The notes: a model not told the origin generated them from the letters alone. DNA of 64,000 nucleotides from Cellulomonas wangsupingiae (GCF_024508275.1 NZ_CP101989.1:1240001-1304000), one strand, 5' to 3'; counted from the stretch's first letter, positions 35,517 through 44,361 are shown. Numbers and translations are program-made.

Positions 35517-36416
35517 GTGTCCGGCACCGCCCCCCAGCCCTCCCGCGCCCCCGGGACGCCCGAGACGGACGACGCGGGAGACGACTTCCCTGACCTGCGC
35601 CGACGCGGTGCGCGTGGTGGGTGGTGGCTGCTCGTGGTCGTCGTGGTCGCGGTCGTCGTGCTCCTCGTCACGCAGCCGTGGGCGGGCGACGAGCCCGTGC
35701 CCGTGCCCACGCCGAGCGTCGTGCCGGACGCGCCCACGCCGGAGACCGAGCCGAGCGCCGACCCGTCGGCGAGCAGCACGGCCGCGCCCGCCCCGGGGGC
35801 CGGCGCCGTCTTCGACGCCGCGACGGCTCCGTCCCTGTTCGTCACCGCGACGGACCTCGAGAACGACGTCCCGGCGGGCGCCGGCGTGACCCGGTCCGTG
35901 GAGCCCGGCACGAGCGCGTGGGGGCTGCCGGCCGGGACGAGCGTCGACCCCTCGTCCTGCACGGCAGCCGTGACGGTGCTCGAGGCGCCGCCCTCGGTCT
36001 ACGACGCGACGTCCTGGGCGAACGACGAGCTGCGGTTCCAGCAGGACGTCGTCCTGCTGCCGGACGCGCAGACCGCGCGGGAGGCGTTCCGCGCGCTCGT
36101 GACGGTCGTCGACGAGTGCCCCCGCTACGCGCTGGTCGACGCCGCGGGCGACGGGACGACGTGGACCGCCGAACCGGCGCTCGAGGGGCAGAGCGTGTTC
36201 CCGGCGATCGTGCAGGACGTCACGGCGCAGACCGCGGGGGACACGACGCAGCAGACGACCGGGCACGTGCTGGTCGGCAACGCGATCCTCACGTGGACGG
36301 CGACCGCGCTGACGGCCGGCGACCGGGAGGCCGCGCGCGCCGTCGTCGGCCAGCCCGAGGACCTCACCGTCATGGTCGAGGAGCGGGCCCTCGCCGCGGT
36401 GCGCGCCCTGACCTGA
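35517..36416 (+). CDS. Membrane-anchored extracytoplasmic protein, PknH-sensor-like
   Basis: A 299-residue protein with a cytoplasmic acidic N-terminus, a single membrane span near residues 37-55 (WWLLVVVVVAVVVLLVT), a Pro/Thr/Ser-rich stalk and an extracellular domain of about 180 residues. The domain contains the cysteines CTAAV and DECPRYA, and its layout (AGTSVDPSSCTAAV, LRFQQDVVLLPDAQTAREAF) recalls PknH-like sensor domains of actinobacteria; this is a weak match. GTG at 35517 after GAAGGGAG is preferred to a reading from 35478. No clear operon partner. Confidence 0.72.
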   Translation: MSGTAPQPSRAPGTPETDDAGDDFPDLRRRGARGGWWLLVVVVVAVVVLLVTQPWAGDEPVPVPTPSVVPDAPTPETEPSADPSASSTAAPAPGAGAVFDAATAPSLFVTATDLENDVPAGAGVTRSVEPGTSAWGLPAGTSVDPSSCTAAVTVLEAPPSVYDATSWANDELRFQQDVVLLPDAQTAREAFRALVTVVDECPRYALVDAAGDGTTWTAEPALEGQSVFPAIVQDVTAQTAGDTTQQTTGHVLVGNAILTWTATALTAGDREAARAVVGQPEDLTVMVEERALAAVRALT

Positions 36417-36455
36417 GCGGCGCGGACGCCGCCGCAGCGCACCTAGGCTGGACGC

Positions 36456-37532
36456 GTGCACGGTGAGTACAAGGTTCCCGGGGGCAAGCTCGTCGTCGTC
36501 GACCTCGAGGTCGACGACGGGCTCCTGCGGGACGTGAGCCTGTCCGGCGACTTCTTCCTCGAGCCCGACGACGCGCTCGGCGTGCTGTCGTCCGCGCTCG
36601 ACGGCGTGCCGGCCGACGCCGGCGTCGCCCAGCTCGTCCACGTCCTCGACGACGCGCTGCGGCTCGCGCTCGACCAGGGCCGGATCGGCGGGCCCGTCGC
36701 CATGGTGGGCTTCGACACCCGGGCGGTCGCGCTCGCCGTGCGGCGCGCCCTGGGCCTGTCGACCGCGTGGACGGACCACGAGTTCGCGCTGCTCCACCCG
36801 GGGCCGATGCCGCCGGCCATGCACACCGCGCTCGACCAGGTGCTCACCGAGGAGCTCGACGCGGGCCGGCGGGGCCCGACGCTGCGCTTCTGGGAGTGGG
36901 AGGAGCCGGCCGTCGTCATCGGCTCGTTCCAGTCGCTGCGCAACGAGGTGGACCTCGAGGCCGCCGAGCGGCACGGCGTGACGGTCGTGCGGCGCATCTC
37001 CGGCGGCGGGGCGATGTTCATGGAGGCGGGCAACTGCATCACGTTCTCGCTGGTGGTGCCCGGGTCGCTGGTCGACGGGATGTCGTTCGAGGACTCGTAC
37101 GCGTTCCTCAACCAGTGGGTGCTCGGCGCCCTCGCCGACGTCGGCGTCACCGCGACCACGACGGGGCTGAACGACATCTCGTCAGCCGCGGGCAAGCTCG
37201 CCGGCTCCGCCCAGAAGCGCCTCGCCGGCGGTGCCGTCCTGCACCACGTGACGATGGCCTACGACATCGACGCCGACAAGATGCTCGAGGTCCTGCGGGT
37301 CGGGCGCGAGAAGCTCTCCGACAAGGGGACCCGCTCGGCGAACAAGCGGGTGGACCCCGTCCGCTCGCAGACCCACCTGCCCCGCGAGCAGGTCATCGAG
37401 GCGTTCGTCGCGCACTTCCGGTCGCGGTACCGGACGGTCGACGACGAGCTGCGTCCGGACGAGCTCCAGCGCGCGCGTGAGCTCGTGGCCACCAAGTTCA
37501 CCGACCCGGCGTGGACCGCGCGCGTCCCCTGA
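36456..37532 (+). CDS. lplA: Lipoate-protein ligase with N-terminal accessory domain
   Basis: A 358-residue protein that ligates lipoate (or octanoate) to E2/GcvH apoproteins. The catalytic domain (about residues 110-350) has RRISGGGAMFMEAGN for lipoyl-AMP binding and the lysine motif GKLAGSAQKRLAGG. The first 60-70 residues (YKVPGGKLVVVDLEVDDG then SGDFFLEPDDALGVLSSALDG) match the small lipoate ligase accessory domain that in E. coli LplA is C-terminal and in some archaea is the separate LplB protein. Here it is fused at the N-terminus. Start is GTG 36456. Stand-alone gene. Confidence 0.88.
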   Translation: MHGEYKVPGGKLVVVDLEVDDGLLRDVSLSGDFFLEPDDALGVLSSALDGVPADAGVAQLVHVLDDALRLALDQGRIGGPVAMVGFDTRAVALAVRRALGLSTAWTDHEFALLHPGPMPPAMHTALDQVLTEELDAGRRGPTLRFWEWEEPAVVIGSFQSLRNEVDLEAAERHGVTVVRRISGGGAMFMEAGNCITFSLVVPGSLVDGMSFEDSYAFLNQWVLGALADVGVTATTTGLNDISSAAGKLAGSAQKRLAGGAVLHHVTMAYDIDADKMLEVLRVGREKLSDKGTRSANKRVDPVRSQTHLPREQVIEAFVAHFRSRYRTVDDELRPDELQRARELVATKFTDPAWTARVP

Positions 37533-37571
37533 CCTGCGCCGTCGGTCGCGCGTCACGGGAGCGCCTGCGCG

Positions 37572-37916
37572 TCAGCGCGGCCAGGTGACCACGACGACCA
37601 GCGCGCAGCACCCGAGCAGCAGGAGCGCTGCGGCGCACGCGGCGACCAGCCGACCGCCCGGGTCGCGGCGCACGGTCCCCTCGGCGGCGTCGAGGGTCGC
37701 CGCCGCGCGCCCGTGCACGCCCGTGCGACGGCGTCGTGCGGCGCGCAGGAGGACGACGGCGAGCGTCGTGCCCGCCGCCGTCACCGCCCACGCGGACGCC
37801 CCCCACGTCTCAGCCAGCAGCCGCCCGGCGGCCACCGAGCCCGCCACCAGCCCGAGCGCGGTGCGCCGCCACGCGAGCGCGGTGCGCTCGGCGGCGAGAC
37901 CCGCCGGCGCGGTCAT
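37572..37916 (-). CDS. DUF202 membrane protein
   Basis: A 114-residue protein with three hydrophobic segments and the DUF202 signature LAAERTALAWRRTALGL at residues 7-23. Function is unknown. It overlaps the preceding, related DUF202 gene by four bases (ATGA), so two related small membrane proteins are co-expressed and might form a hetero-oligomer. Confidence 0.87.
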   Translation of the reverse strand: MTAPAGLAAERTALAWRRTALGLVAGSVAAGRLLAETWGASAWAVTAAGTTLAVVLLRAARRRRTGVHGRAAATLDAAEGTVRRDPGGRLVAACAAALLLLGCCALVVVVTWPR

Positions 37917-38293
37917 GCGCGCAGCAGTCCGACGAGGACCAGCACGCCGGCGACCCCGACGCCGGCGACGAGGAGGACGAAGCCGACCGGGGCGGGCAAC
38001 GGGTCGCCGCGGCGCATCGCCCGCTCGGTGCTGACCCACCCCCACCAGGCGACCGCCGGTGCCAGGGTGCCGAGGACGACGAGCACCACCGCCGCGGCGA
38101 GCCGCAGGCCGGGCTCGACGGGCAGGGCGAGGGCCTCGAGCGCCACGCCGCCGGCGAGCAGCGCCAGCCCGGTGCGCGCCCACGCGAGGAACGTGCGCTC
38201 GTTGGCCAGCGAGAACCGCGCGTCGGGCTCGGTCCCGACGTCGTACACCCACCGCGGGAACCTGCGGCCGGGCGGGGTCCTGTCGGGGCTCAT
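37913..38293 (-). CDS. DUF202 membrane protein (YidH-like)
   Basis: A 126-residue protein with three predicted helices and the DUF202 hallmark FSLANERTFLAWARTGLALLAGG. The cytoplasmic N-terminus is Pro/Arg-rich. ATG at 38293 is preferred over one at 38332, since the family usually starts 20-30 residues before the LANERTFLAW motif. First of a two-gene operon with the shorter DUF202 gene. Function unknown. Confidence 0.87.
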   Translation of the reverse strand: MSPDRTPPGRRFPRWVYDVGTEPDARFSLANERTFLAWARTGLALLAGGVALEALALPVEPGLRLAAAVVLVVLGTLAPAVAWWGWVSTERAMRRGDPLPAPVGFVLLVAGVGVAGVLVLVGLLRA

Positions 38294-38328
38294 GGGCTCA
38301 TCCTCCCCACCGCCGGGTCCCCGCGTCG

Positions 38329-39081
38329 TCACCCGGCCGCGCCCGGGGCCGGACGCGCCCCGAACACCGCCGTCCCGACGCGCACGACCGTCGCGCCCTC
38401 CGCGACGGCGGCCTCGAGGTCCGAGCTCATGCCCATCGAGAGGCCGCGCGCGTCACGCGTCCCGGGCGCCCCCGAGCCCACCACCTCGTCACGGACGGCG
38501 CGCAGCCGCGCGAAGCCGGCGCGGACCACGTGCTCGTCGGCGCTGCGGGCGCCGATCGTCATGAAGCCGGCGAGGCGCAGGCCCGGCAGGGCGGCGACGT
38601 CCGTCGCGAGCTCCGCCGCGGCGCCGGGCGGCACCCCGTGCTTGGTCGGCTCGCCCGACACGTTGACCTGGACCCACACGTCGAGCGGGACGCCCCGGTC
38701 CCGCACCCGCTGCGACAGGCGCACCGCCAGGGAATGGTCGGCGACGGACTCCACACCCGCTGCCCACCGCAGGGCGGCGTTCACCTTGTTGGACTGCAGC
38801 GGGCCGATCACGTGCCAGGTCGGGGAGAGGTCCGCCAGGTCCGGAGCCTTGGCGACGAGCTCCTGCACGCGGTTCTCGCCCAGCAGCACCGGGGCGGTCG
38901 GTGACCCGGCGGCCCGCAGGCGGGCGTCGGCCAGCAGCGCGGCCCGCACGACGGCGACGTCCATCGTCTTGGTCGCGAGCAGGACGCGGACCTCGCCCGG
39001 GCCGCGCCCGACCGCGGCGCACGCCGCCCCGACGCGCTCGTGCACCTGCTCCAGCCGCTGTGCGACGTCCGTGCTGCTCAC
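38329..39081 (-). CDS. YggS/PipY-family PLP homeostasis protein
   Basis: A 250-residue PLP-binding protein of the alanine-racemase-like single-domain family. Conserved parts are VLLATKTMDVAVV (PLP lysine), LLGENRVQELVAKA, WHVIGPLQSNKVN, VNVSGEPTKHG and LSMGMSSDLEAAV followed by VRVGTAVFG. It is thought to buffer free PLP and is not an enzyme of known substrate. GTG at 39081 is chosen from the family N-terminus; the frame is open far upstream without homology. In many actinobacteria the gene lies in the division cluster; here it is isolated. Confidence 0.93.
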   Translation of the reverse strand: MSSTDVAQRLEQVHERVGAACAAVGRGPGEVRVLLATKTMDVAVVRAALLADARLRAAGSPTAPVLLGENRVQELVAKAPDLADLSPTWHVIGPLQSNKVNAALRWAAGVESVADHSLAVRLSQRVRDRGVPLDVWVQVNVSGEPTKHGVPPGAAAELATDVAALPGLRLAGFMTIGARSADEHVVRAGFARLRAVRDEVVGSGAPGTRDARGLSMGMSSDLEAAVAEGATVVRVGTAVFGARPAPGAAG

Positions 39082-39204
39082 GACTACCGACCGTACCGGC
39101 ACCCGTGACGCGTCGACGCACCGGACCGCGTCGCGGGGGCCGGACGCCGGCCGCCCCGCTCGCCCGTGTGGCGGACACGGCGGCACGGGACGCATGCTGG
39201 CCGC

Positions 39205-39756
39205 ATGGAGGGGTGCACCGGCAAGCTGCTCGTCGCGACGCCCGGGCTGCTGGACGACAGCTTCCGGCGCAGCGTCGTCCTGGTGCTCGAGCACACCGAC
39301 GAGGGCGCGCTCGGCGTCGTCCTCGACCGGCCGCTGGACCTGGACGCGACCTCCGTGCTGCCGCAGTGGCAGGCGCATCTCAGCGCGCCTGGGCGCCTGT
39401 TCCAGGGCGGTCCCGTCGCACGGGACACCGCGCTCGCGCTCGCGGACGTCGCGGGCGCGGACGCGCCCCTGGGGGTGCGGCCGCTCGACGACCGGCTCGG
39501 TGTGGTCGACCTCGACGCGCCGCCGGCACTGGTCGTCGACGCCGTGCGCGGCCTGCGGGTGTTCATCGGGTACGCCGGGTGGGCCGCGGGCCAGCTCGAC
39601 GCGGAGATCGAGACGGGCGGGTGGTTCGTCGTCGACCACGAGCCCGGTGACGTGTTCACGTCCGACCCCCGGGGCCTCTGGCGCCGGGTGCTGCGCCGGC
39701 AGCCCGGTGACCTCGCGCTGCTGTCGACGGCCCCGGACGACGTGTCGCTCAACTGA
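39205..39756 (+). CDS. YqgE/AlgH family (UPF0301) protein
   Basis: A 183-residue protein with the family signature GKLLVATPGLLDDSFRRSVVLVLEH, then GALGVVLDRPL, LFQGGPV, VFIGYAGWAAGQLDAEI and a C-terminal LLSTAPDDVSLN. Cytoplasmic; biochemical function unknown. ATG at 39205 is chosen because the conserved motif begins four residues later. Length is typical (about 185). Confidence 0.93.
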   Translation: MEGCTGKLLVATPGLLDDSFRRSVVLVLEHTDEGALGVVLDRPLDLDATSVLPQWQAHLSAPGRLFQGGPVARDTALALADVAGADAPLGVRPLDDRLGVVDLDAPPALVVDAVRGLRVFIGYAGWAAGQLDAEIETGGWFVVDHEPGDVFTSDPRGLWRRVLRRQPGDLALLSTAPDDVSLN

Positions 39757-39822
39757 CTCTCGGGGTCGGGTCCGGGCCTTCCCGGATGTCGCCGGCCCGC
39801 GGTGCCGTGGGACCGTTGACCC

Positions 39823-40221
39823 GTGAAGACCTTGCTGAACGTCATCTGGCTCGTGTTCGCCGGTGCGTGGCTCGCGCTCGGCTACGTCGCCGCGGGCATC
39901 GTCTGCTGCGTGCTGATCGTCACCATCCCGTTCGGCATCGCGTCGTTCCGGATCGCGAGCTACGTGCTGTGGCCGTTCGGGCGGACGGTCGTCGACAAGC
40001 CGACCGCGGGCGCGTGGTCGACGATCGGCAACGTGATCTGGGTGCTGGTGGCGGGCATCTGGCTCGCGATCGGGCACGTCGCGACCGCGATCCCGCTGTT
40101 CGTCTCCATCATCGGCATCCCGATGGGCATCGCGAACCTCAAGCTCATCCCCGTCTCCCTGGTGCCCCTGGGCAAGGAGATCGTGCCGACGGACCGCGCC
40201 TTCGCGGCGTACGGGCGCTGA
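39823..40221 (+). CDS. YccF-domain inner membrane protein
   Basis: A 132-residue membrane protein built of two tandem YccF repeats: LLNVIWLVFAGAWLALGYV with TIPFGIASFRIASYVLWPFG, and IGNVIWVLVAGIWLAIGHV with IIGIPMGIANLKLIPVSLVPLG. Four predicted helices. Function unknown. ATG at 39823. It converges on ybaK with only 6 bp between stops. Confidence 0.9.
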   Translation: MKTLLNVIWLVFAGAWLALGYVAAGIVCCVLIVTIPFGIASFRIASYVLWPFGRTVVDKPTAGAWSTIGNVIWVLVAGIWLAIGHVATAIPLFVSIIGIPMGIANLKLIPVSLVPLGKEIVPTDRAFAAYGR

Positions 40222-40227
40222 CGGGCG

Positions 40228-40728
40228 TCAGTCCCGCGCGACGTCCGCCACGACCGCGTCGGTGAGCCGCACCAGGTCGTCCGGTGCGAGCTCGACGTCC
40301 AGCCCGCGTCGGCCGCCGGAGACCAGGACGGTGTCGAACAACCACACGGTCTCGTCGACGACGGTGGGCAGGCGGGTGCGCTGACCGAGAGGCGAGATGC
40401 CGCCGACGACGTACCCGGTGGCGCGCTCGGCGGCGTGGGCGTCGGCCATGACGGCGCGCTTGCCCCCGACCGCCGCGGCGAGCGCCTTGAGGTCCAGCCT
40501 GCCGGTGACGGGCACGACGGCGACGGTCAGCGCGCCGTCGACGTCGGCCACGAGCGTCTTGAAGACCTGCTCGGGCGGCACGCCCAGCACGTGCGCCGCC
40601 TCCAGGCCGTAGCCCAGGTCGCTCGCGGGGTCGTGCGCGTAGGTCCGGGCCGTGTGCGGGACACCGGCCTCCGTGAGCGCCACGAGCGCGGGGGTCCCGG
40701 CGCCCGGGCGTGCGTCCTTCCTGGCCAC
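40228..40728 (-). CDS. ybaK: Cys-tRNA(Pro) deacylase, YbaK/EbsC family
   Basis: A 166-residue trans-editing protein that hydrolyses Cys-tRNA(Pro) mischarged by ProRS. Family motifs: GVPHTARTYAHDPASDLGYGLEAAHVLG, VFKTLVADVDG with the catalytic lysine, VPVTGRLDLKALAAAVGGKRAVMAD and GYVVGGISPLGQRTRLPTVVDE. Length is typical. The start is a GTG. It lies 16 bp downstream of the VIT1 gene on the same strand, possibly a two-gene unit. Confidence 0.94.
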   Translation of the reverse strand: MARKDARPGAGTPALVALTEAGVPHTARTYAHDPASDLGYGLEAAHVLGVPPEQVFKTLVADVDGALTVAVVPVTGRLDLKALAAAVGGKRAVMADAHAAERATGYVVGGISPLGQRTRLPTVVDETVWLFDTVLVSGGRRGLDVELAPDDLVRLTDAVVADVARD

Positions 40729-40744
40729 CTGCCCAGGGTAGGCG

Positions 40745-41341
40745 TCAGAGGTGGACGCCGACGCCGGCGCCCACGCCGAACGTCACGGCCATCGCCAGCG
40801 AGCCGCCCAGCACGTTGCGCAGCACCGAGCGTCCGGGCGAAGCACCGGTGAACCGCGAGGACGCCCAGCCCGTCAGGACGAGCGCGACCACGACCGAGGC
40901 GAACGTCACCGGCACCCGGGCCGTGACGGACCAGGGCGCGAGCACGACGAGCAGCGGGATGACGCCGCCCACGGTGAAGGCGAGGAGCGACGCGAGCGCC
41001 GCGTGCCACGGGTTGGTGAACTCCTCACCCGCGTCGCCGACGGGCCTGCCCGCGGCGGCGGCGACGCGCTCGGCGTCGCGCTGGCTGCTGACCGACACGT
41101 ACTCGCCCGAGGCCATCGACAGGGCGCCCGCGACGAGCGCGGCCCCGCCGGCCAGCGCGATCGTCGACGTCGACGCGGCGGCTCCCGCGACACCCACGAC
41201 GGTGGCCGCGACCGACACGATGCCGTCGTTCGCTCCCAGGACGCCGGCGCGCAGCCAGTTGAGACCGGCGTTCGACACCCCCGGACGCCTGCCGCGGAGC
41301 AGCGCGCCGAGGCGGCGGCGGTGCTCCGTGGTCGTGGTCAT
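40745..41341 (-). CDS. VIT1/CCC1-family iron/manganese transporter
   Basis: A 198-residue membrane protein of the VIT1/CCC1 family. Signature segments: LRAGVLGANDGIVSVAATVVGVAG (first helix), ALSMASGEYVSVSSQRDAER, HAALASLLAFTVGGVIPLL and a last helix ending FGVGAGVGVHL. It probably exports Fe(II) or Mn(II) from the cytoplasm. It lacks a long cytoplasmic metal-binding domain, so it is a short version. ATG at 41341. The repeat array described at 41431-41660 occupies its upstream region and may affect its expression. Confidence 0.9.
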   Translation of the reverse strand: MTTTTEHRRRLGALLRGRRPGVSNAGLNWLRAGVLGANDGIVSVAATVVGVAGAAASTSTIALAGGAALVAGALSMASGEYVSVSSQRDAERVAAAAGRPVGDAGEEFTNPWHAALASLLAFTVGGVIPLLVVLAPWSVTARVPVTFASVVVALVLTGWASSRFTGASPGRSVLRNVLGGSLAMAVTFGVGAGVGVHL

Positions 41342-41430
41342 GACTCCACGATAGGCACGGGTGCGGCACCTGTCATCGCAGGAAAGCCTGCCCTGACCTG
41401 CGCAGACACAGGTTTGCCTACCCTCCGGTG

Positions 41431-41660
41431 GTGACAGTGCAATCCAGTCCGGGCCCCCCGCGTGGTGGTGAGAGTGCACTCCAGTTCGGGCACCCCCGCG
41501 CGGTGGTGACAGTGCGATCCAGTCCGGGCCCCCCGCGTGGTGGTGAGAGTGCGATCCAGTTCGGGCGCGCCTTCTGTTGGGCGGTGAGAGTGCGATCCAG
41601 TTCGCTGGGGTGACTGGATTGCACTCTCGCGGGGGGAGGGGGTGACTGGATTGCACTCTC
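41431..41660. repeat. Intergenic repeat array: five direct and two inverted copies
   Basis: The unit gtgaSagtgcRMtccagtYcg (S is c/g, R is a/g, M is a/c, Y is c/t) occurs as direct copies at 41431-41451, 41468-41488, 41506-41526, 41543-41563 and 41584-41604, start-to-start spacing 37-41 bp. The intervals are also similar (gggccccccgcgtg-like). Two inverted copies, gactggattgcactctc, lie at 41612-41628 and 41644-41660. Copy 5 and the first inverted copy face each other across about eight bases and can form an imperfect hairpin of about 17 bp. The array fills the gap between the helicase stop and the VIT1 start. I do not recognise it as a named element. Confidence 0.88.
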
Positions 41661-41663
41661 GCC

Positions 41664-41687
41664 GGGGGGGGGGGGGGGGGGGGGGGG
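41664..41687. repeat. Homopolymer run of 24 G
   Basis: An uninterrupted run of 24 G follows directly on the second inverted repeat copy, with further G-rich sequence after it. It is a likely slippage hotspot, and on the G strand it can form a quadruplex. It lies 34 bp from the end of the helicase gene, outside coding sequence. The exact run length may be affected by sequencing error. Confidence 0.85.
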
Positions 41688-41720
41688 TGGGGTGGGAGAG
41701 GGATTCGGGGCGGGGGCGGG

Positions 41721-44315
41721 TCAGAGAGGGCCGACCGTCAGGATGCGGAGGCGGACCTCGCCGGCCTCGTCGGAGGCCGCCAGGTCGACGAGGGCGTCGA
41801 TGCGCCAGTCGTGGTCGCCGGCCGGGTCGTCGAGGACCTGGCGGACGTGCCACGTGCCGGCCGCCGGGCCGTGCGCGTCGGCGGCCGTCCCCGGCGTGAC
41901 CTGGAAGAGCGCCGGGCCGCGGGCGGCGGGGCCGGTGCCGATCTCGTCGTGGACGTCGAAGTACGGCTCGATCGCGTCGGCCCAGCGGTCGGCGTCCCAC
42001 GGCTCACCCTCGCCGTCCACGTCACCCAGCGCGGCCAGCGCGCCCCACCGCTCACGTGCGGCGAGCTCGACGCGGCGGAACATCGCCCCGCGCACGAGCG
42101 CCCGGAACACCCGGGGATCCGCGGTCACGGGGGGCGGTGGCGCGTCTGCGGTGCCGTCGGTGTCCGGCTCGACGTCGGCGGTCGGGTCGGCCAGGCGCTC
42201 CCACTCGTCGAGCAGGCTCGAGTCGGTGCGCCGCACGAGGTCGCCCAGCCATGCGATGAGCTCCTCGAGCTCCTCGGTGCGGCGGTCCTCCGGGACGGTG
42301 CGGCGCAGCGCGCGGTACGCGTCGGCGAGGTAGCGCAGCAGGACGCCCTCGGTGCGGTCCAGCGAGTACAGCTGCACGTACTCCGCGAACGTGGCGGCGC
42401 GCTCGTGCATCTCGCGGACGACCGACTTCGGCGACAGCGTGAGGTCCGCGACCCACGGGTTCGTGCGCCGGTACGTGGCGAACGTGGCCTCGAGCAGCTC
42501 GGCCAGCGGGCGGGGGTAGGTCACCCCTTCCAGCAGCGCCATGCGCTCGTCGTACTCCAGGCCCTCGGCCTTCATGGCCGCGACGGCCTCGCCGCGCGCC
42601 TTGTTCTCCTGCGCGGCGAGCACCTGCCGCGGGTCGTCGAGGGTCGCCTCGATGACGGAGACGACGTCGTGGGCGTACCCCGGGTCCGCGGGGTCCAGCA
42701 GGTCGAGCGCGGCGTAGGCGAACGGCGACAGGGCCTGGTCGAGCGCGAACGTCGACGGGAGGTCGGCCACGAGCTGCACGGTCCGCCGGCGGCCCTTGGG
42801 TGCGGCGGGGTCGTCGACCCAGGGGCGCTCGACGACGCCGCCCGCGCGCAGCGACCGGTACACGTCCACGGCCCGCCGCACGTGCCGCGACCGGGCACCC
42901 TCGGGCTCGTGGTTGTCGGTGAGCAGGTGCGTCATGACGGCGACGGGGTCGCCGCGCCCGTCACGGCCGCGCTGCAGCACGTGCAGGACCATCGCGTGCG
43001 ACACCTGGAAGCTCGACGTCAGCGGCTCGGGCGGGGCGTCGCGCAGGCGCTCGAACGTCTTGTCGGTCCAGTTGACGTGACCCGACGGCGCCTGCTTGCG
43101 GACGATCTTCTTCTGCTTGCGCGGGTCGTCGCCGGCCTTCGCCAGCGCCCTGCGGTTCTCGATGACGTGGTCGGGCGCCTGGACGACGACCTCGCCCATC
43201 GTGTCGAACCCGGCGCGCCCGGCACGCCCGGCGATCTGGTGGAACTCGCGGGCCGTCAGGTGCCGCATGCGCACGCCGTCGTACTTCACCAGGCTCGTCA
43301 GGACGACCGTGCGGATCGGGACGTTGATGCCCACGCCGAGCGTGTCGGTCCCGCACACGACCGGCAGCAGGCCCTTCTGCGTGAGGCGCTCCACGACGCG
43401 GCGGTACTTGGGCAGCATGCCCGCGTGGTGCACCCCGACGCCGTGGCGCAGCAGGCGCGACAGGGTCTTGCCGAAGCCCGGGCCGAACCGGAAGCCGCCG
43501 AGCTCGGCGGCGATGGCGTCGCGCTGCTCGCGGCTCGCCAGCGGCGTCGAGAGCAGTGACTGCGCCCGCTCGACCGCCTCCTTCTGCGTGAAGTGCACGA
43601 CGTACACCGGTGCGCGCCGAGTCCTCACGAGCTCGTCGAGCAGCTCGTGCAGCGGCTCGACCGAGTACGAGAACGTCAGGGGCACGGGGCGCTCGGCGTT
43701 CGCGATGACCGCGACGTCGCGCTTCGTGCGGCGCGTGAGGTCCTCGGCGAAGAACGTGACGTCCCCGAGGGTCGCCGACATCAGGAGGAACTGGGTGCGC
43801 GTCAGCTCGATCAGGGGGATCTGCCAGGCCCAGCCGCGCTGCGGGTCGGCGTAGTAGTGGAACTCGTCCATGACGACGAGGTCGACGTCGGCGTCGGGGC
43901 CGTCGCGCAGCGCCTGGTTCGCGAGGATCTCCGAGGTGCAGCACACGATCGGGGCGCCGGGGTTGATGGCCGAGTCGCCCGTCATCATCCCGACGTTGGC
44001 CGATCCGAAGACGTCCACCAGCGCGAAGAACTTCTCGCTGACCAGCGCCTTGATCGGCGCGGTGTAGTAGGAGCGACGCCCCTGGGCGAACGCGACCGCG
44101 TGCGCGGCGACGCCGGCGAGCGACTTGCCCGAGCCGGTCGGCGTCGACAGGATCACGTGGTTGTCGCTCACCAGCTCCAGGAGCGCCTCCTCCTGGTGGG
44201 GGTACAGCGTCAGACCCTGGTCCGCCGCCCAGGACGTGAAGGCCTCGTACAGCGCGTCCGGGTCGTGCGCGGCGTCACCGGTGGGCAGGCGGTCGGTCAG
44301 GGGGGCGTCGGGCAC
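41721..44315 (-). CDS. DEAD/DEAH-box RNA helicase with DUF3516 C-terminus
   Basis: An 864-residue superfamily 2 helicase. Motif I is STPTGSGKS near residue 54-62, motif II DEFH in VVMDEFHYYADP, motif III SAT in LLMSATLGD and motif VI QIAGRAGRAGF. The C-terminal third carries the DUF3516 region (TLSPKSVVREMHERAATFAEY, LLRYLADAYRALRRTVPED). It resembles Ski2/Mtr4-like helicases of actinobacteria, whose role is presumed RNA turnover. GTG at 44315 after GCGAGGAT is chosen; the frame is open for 92 more codons upstream but that part is Thr/Arg-rich shadow of the APH gene. Confidence 0.92.
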   Translation of the reverse strand: MPDAPLTDRLPTGDAAHDPDALYEAFTSWAADQGLTLYPHQEEALLELVSDNHVILSTPTGSGKSLAGVAAHAVAFAQGRRSYYTAPIKALVSEKFFALVDVFGSANVGMMTGDSAINPGAPIVCCTSEILANQALRDGPDADVDLVVMDEFHYYADPQRGWAWQIPLIELTRTQFLLMSATLGDVTFFAEDLTRRTKRDVAVIANAERPVPLTFSYSVEPLHELLDELVRTRRAPVYVVHFTQKEAVERAQSLLSTPLASREQRDAIAAELGGFRFGPGFGKTLSRLLRHGVGVHHAGMLPKYRRVVERLTQKGLLPVVCGTDTLGVGINVPIRTVVLTSLVKYDGVRMRHLTAREFHQIAGRAGRAGFDTMGEVVVQAPDHVIENRRALAKAGDDPRKQKKIVRKQAPSGHVNWTDKTFERLRDAPPEPLTSSFQVSHAMVLHVLQRGRDGRGDPVAVMTHLLTDNHEPEGARSRHVRRAVDVYRSLRAGGVVERPWVDDPAAPKGRRRTVQLVADLPSTFALDQALSPFAYAALDLLDPADPGYAHDVVSVIEATLDDPRQVLAAQENKARGEAVAAMKAEGLEYDERMALLEGVTYPRPLAELLEATFATYRRTNPWVADLTLSPKSVVREMHERAATFAEYVQLYSLDRTEGVLLRYLADAYRALRRTVPEDRRTEELEELIAWLGDLVRRTDSSLLDEWERLADPTADVEPDTDGTADAPPPPVTADPRVFRALVRGAMFRRVELAARERWGALAALGDVDGEGEPWDADRWADAIEPYFDVHDEIGTGPAARGPALFQVTPGTAADAHGPAAGTWHVRQVLDDPAGDHDWRIDALVDLAASDEAGEVRLRILTVGPL

Positions 44316-44361
44316 CGGGCGATCCTCGCACGCGAGGCAGTGGACGGCAGGCGACCGGACC

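Noticed and set aside
41342..41656. A longer N-terminus for the VIT1 protein with repeated SPP/HHHAGGPDW peptides
   Set aside because: The peptide repeat is only the translation of the intergenic DNA repeats. The VIT1 family begins near the ATG at 41341.
41431..41660. CRISPR array
   Set aside because: Units recur at 37-41 bp, but the intervals between them are themselves nearly identical, two copies are inverted and no cas gene is present.
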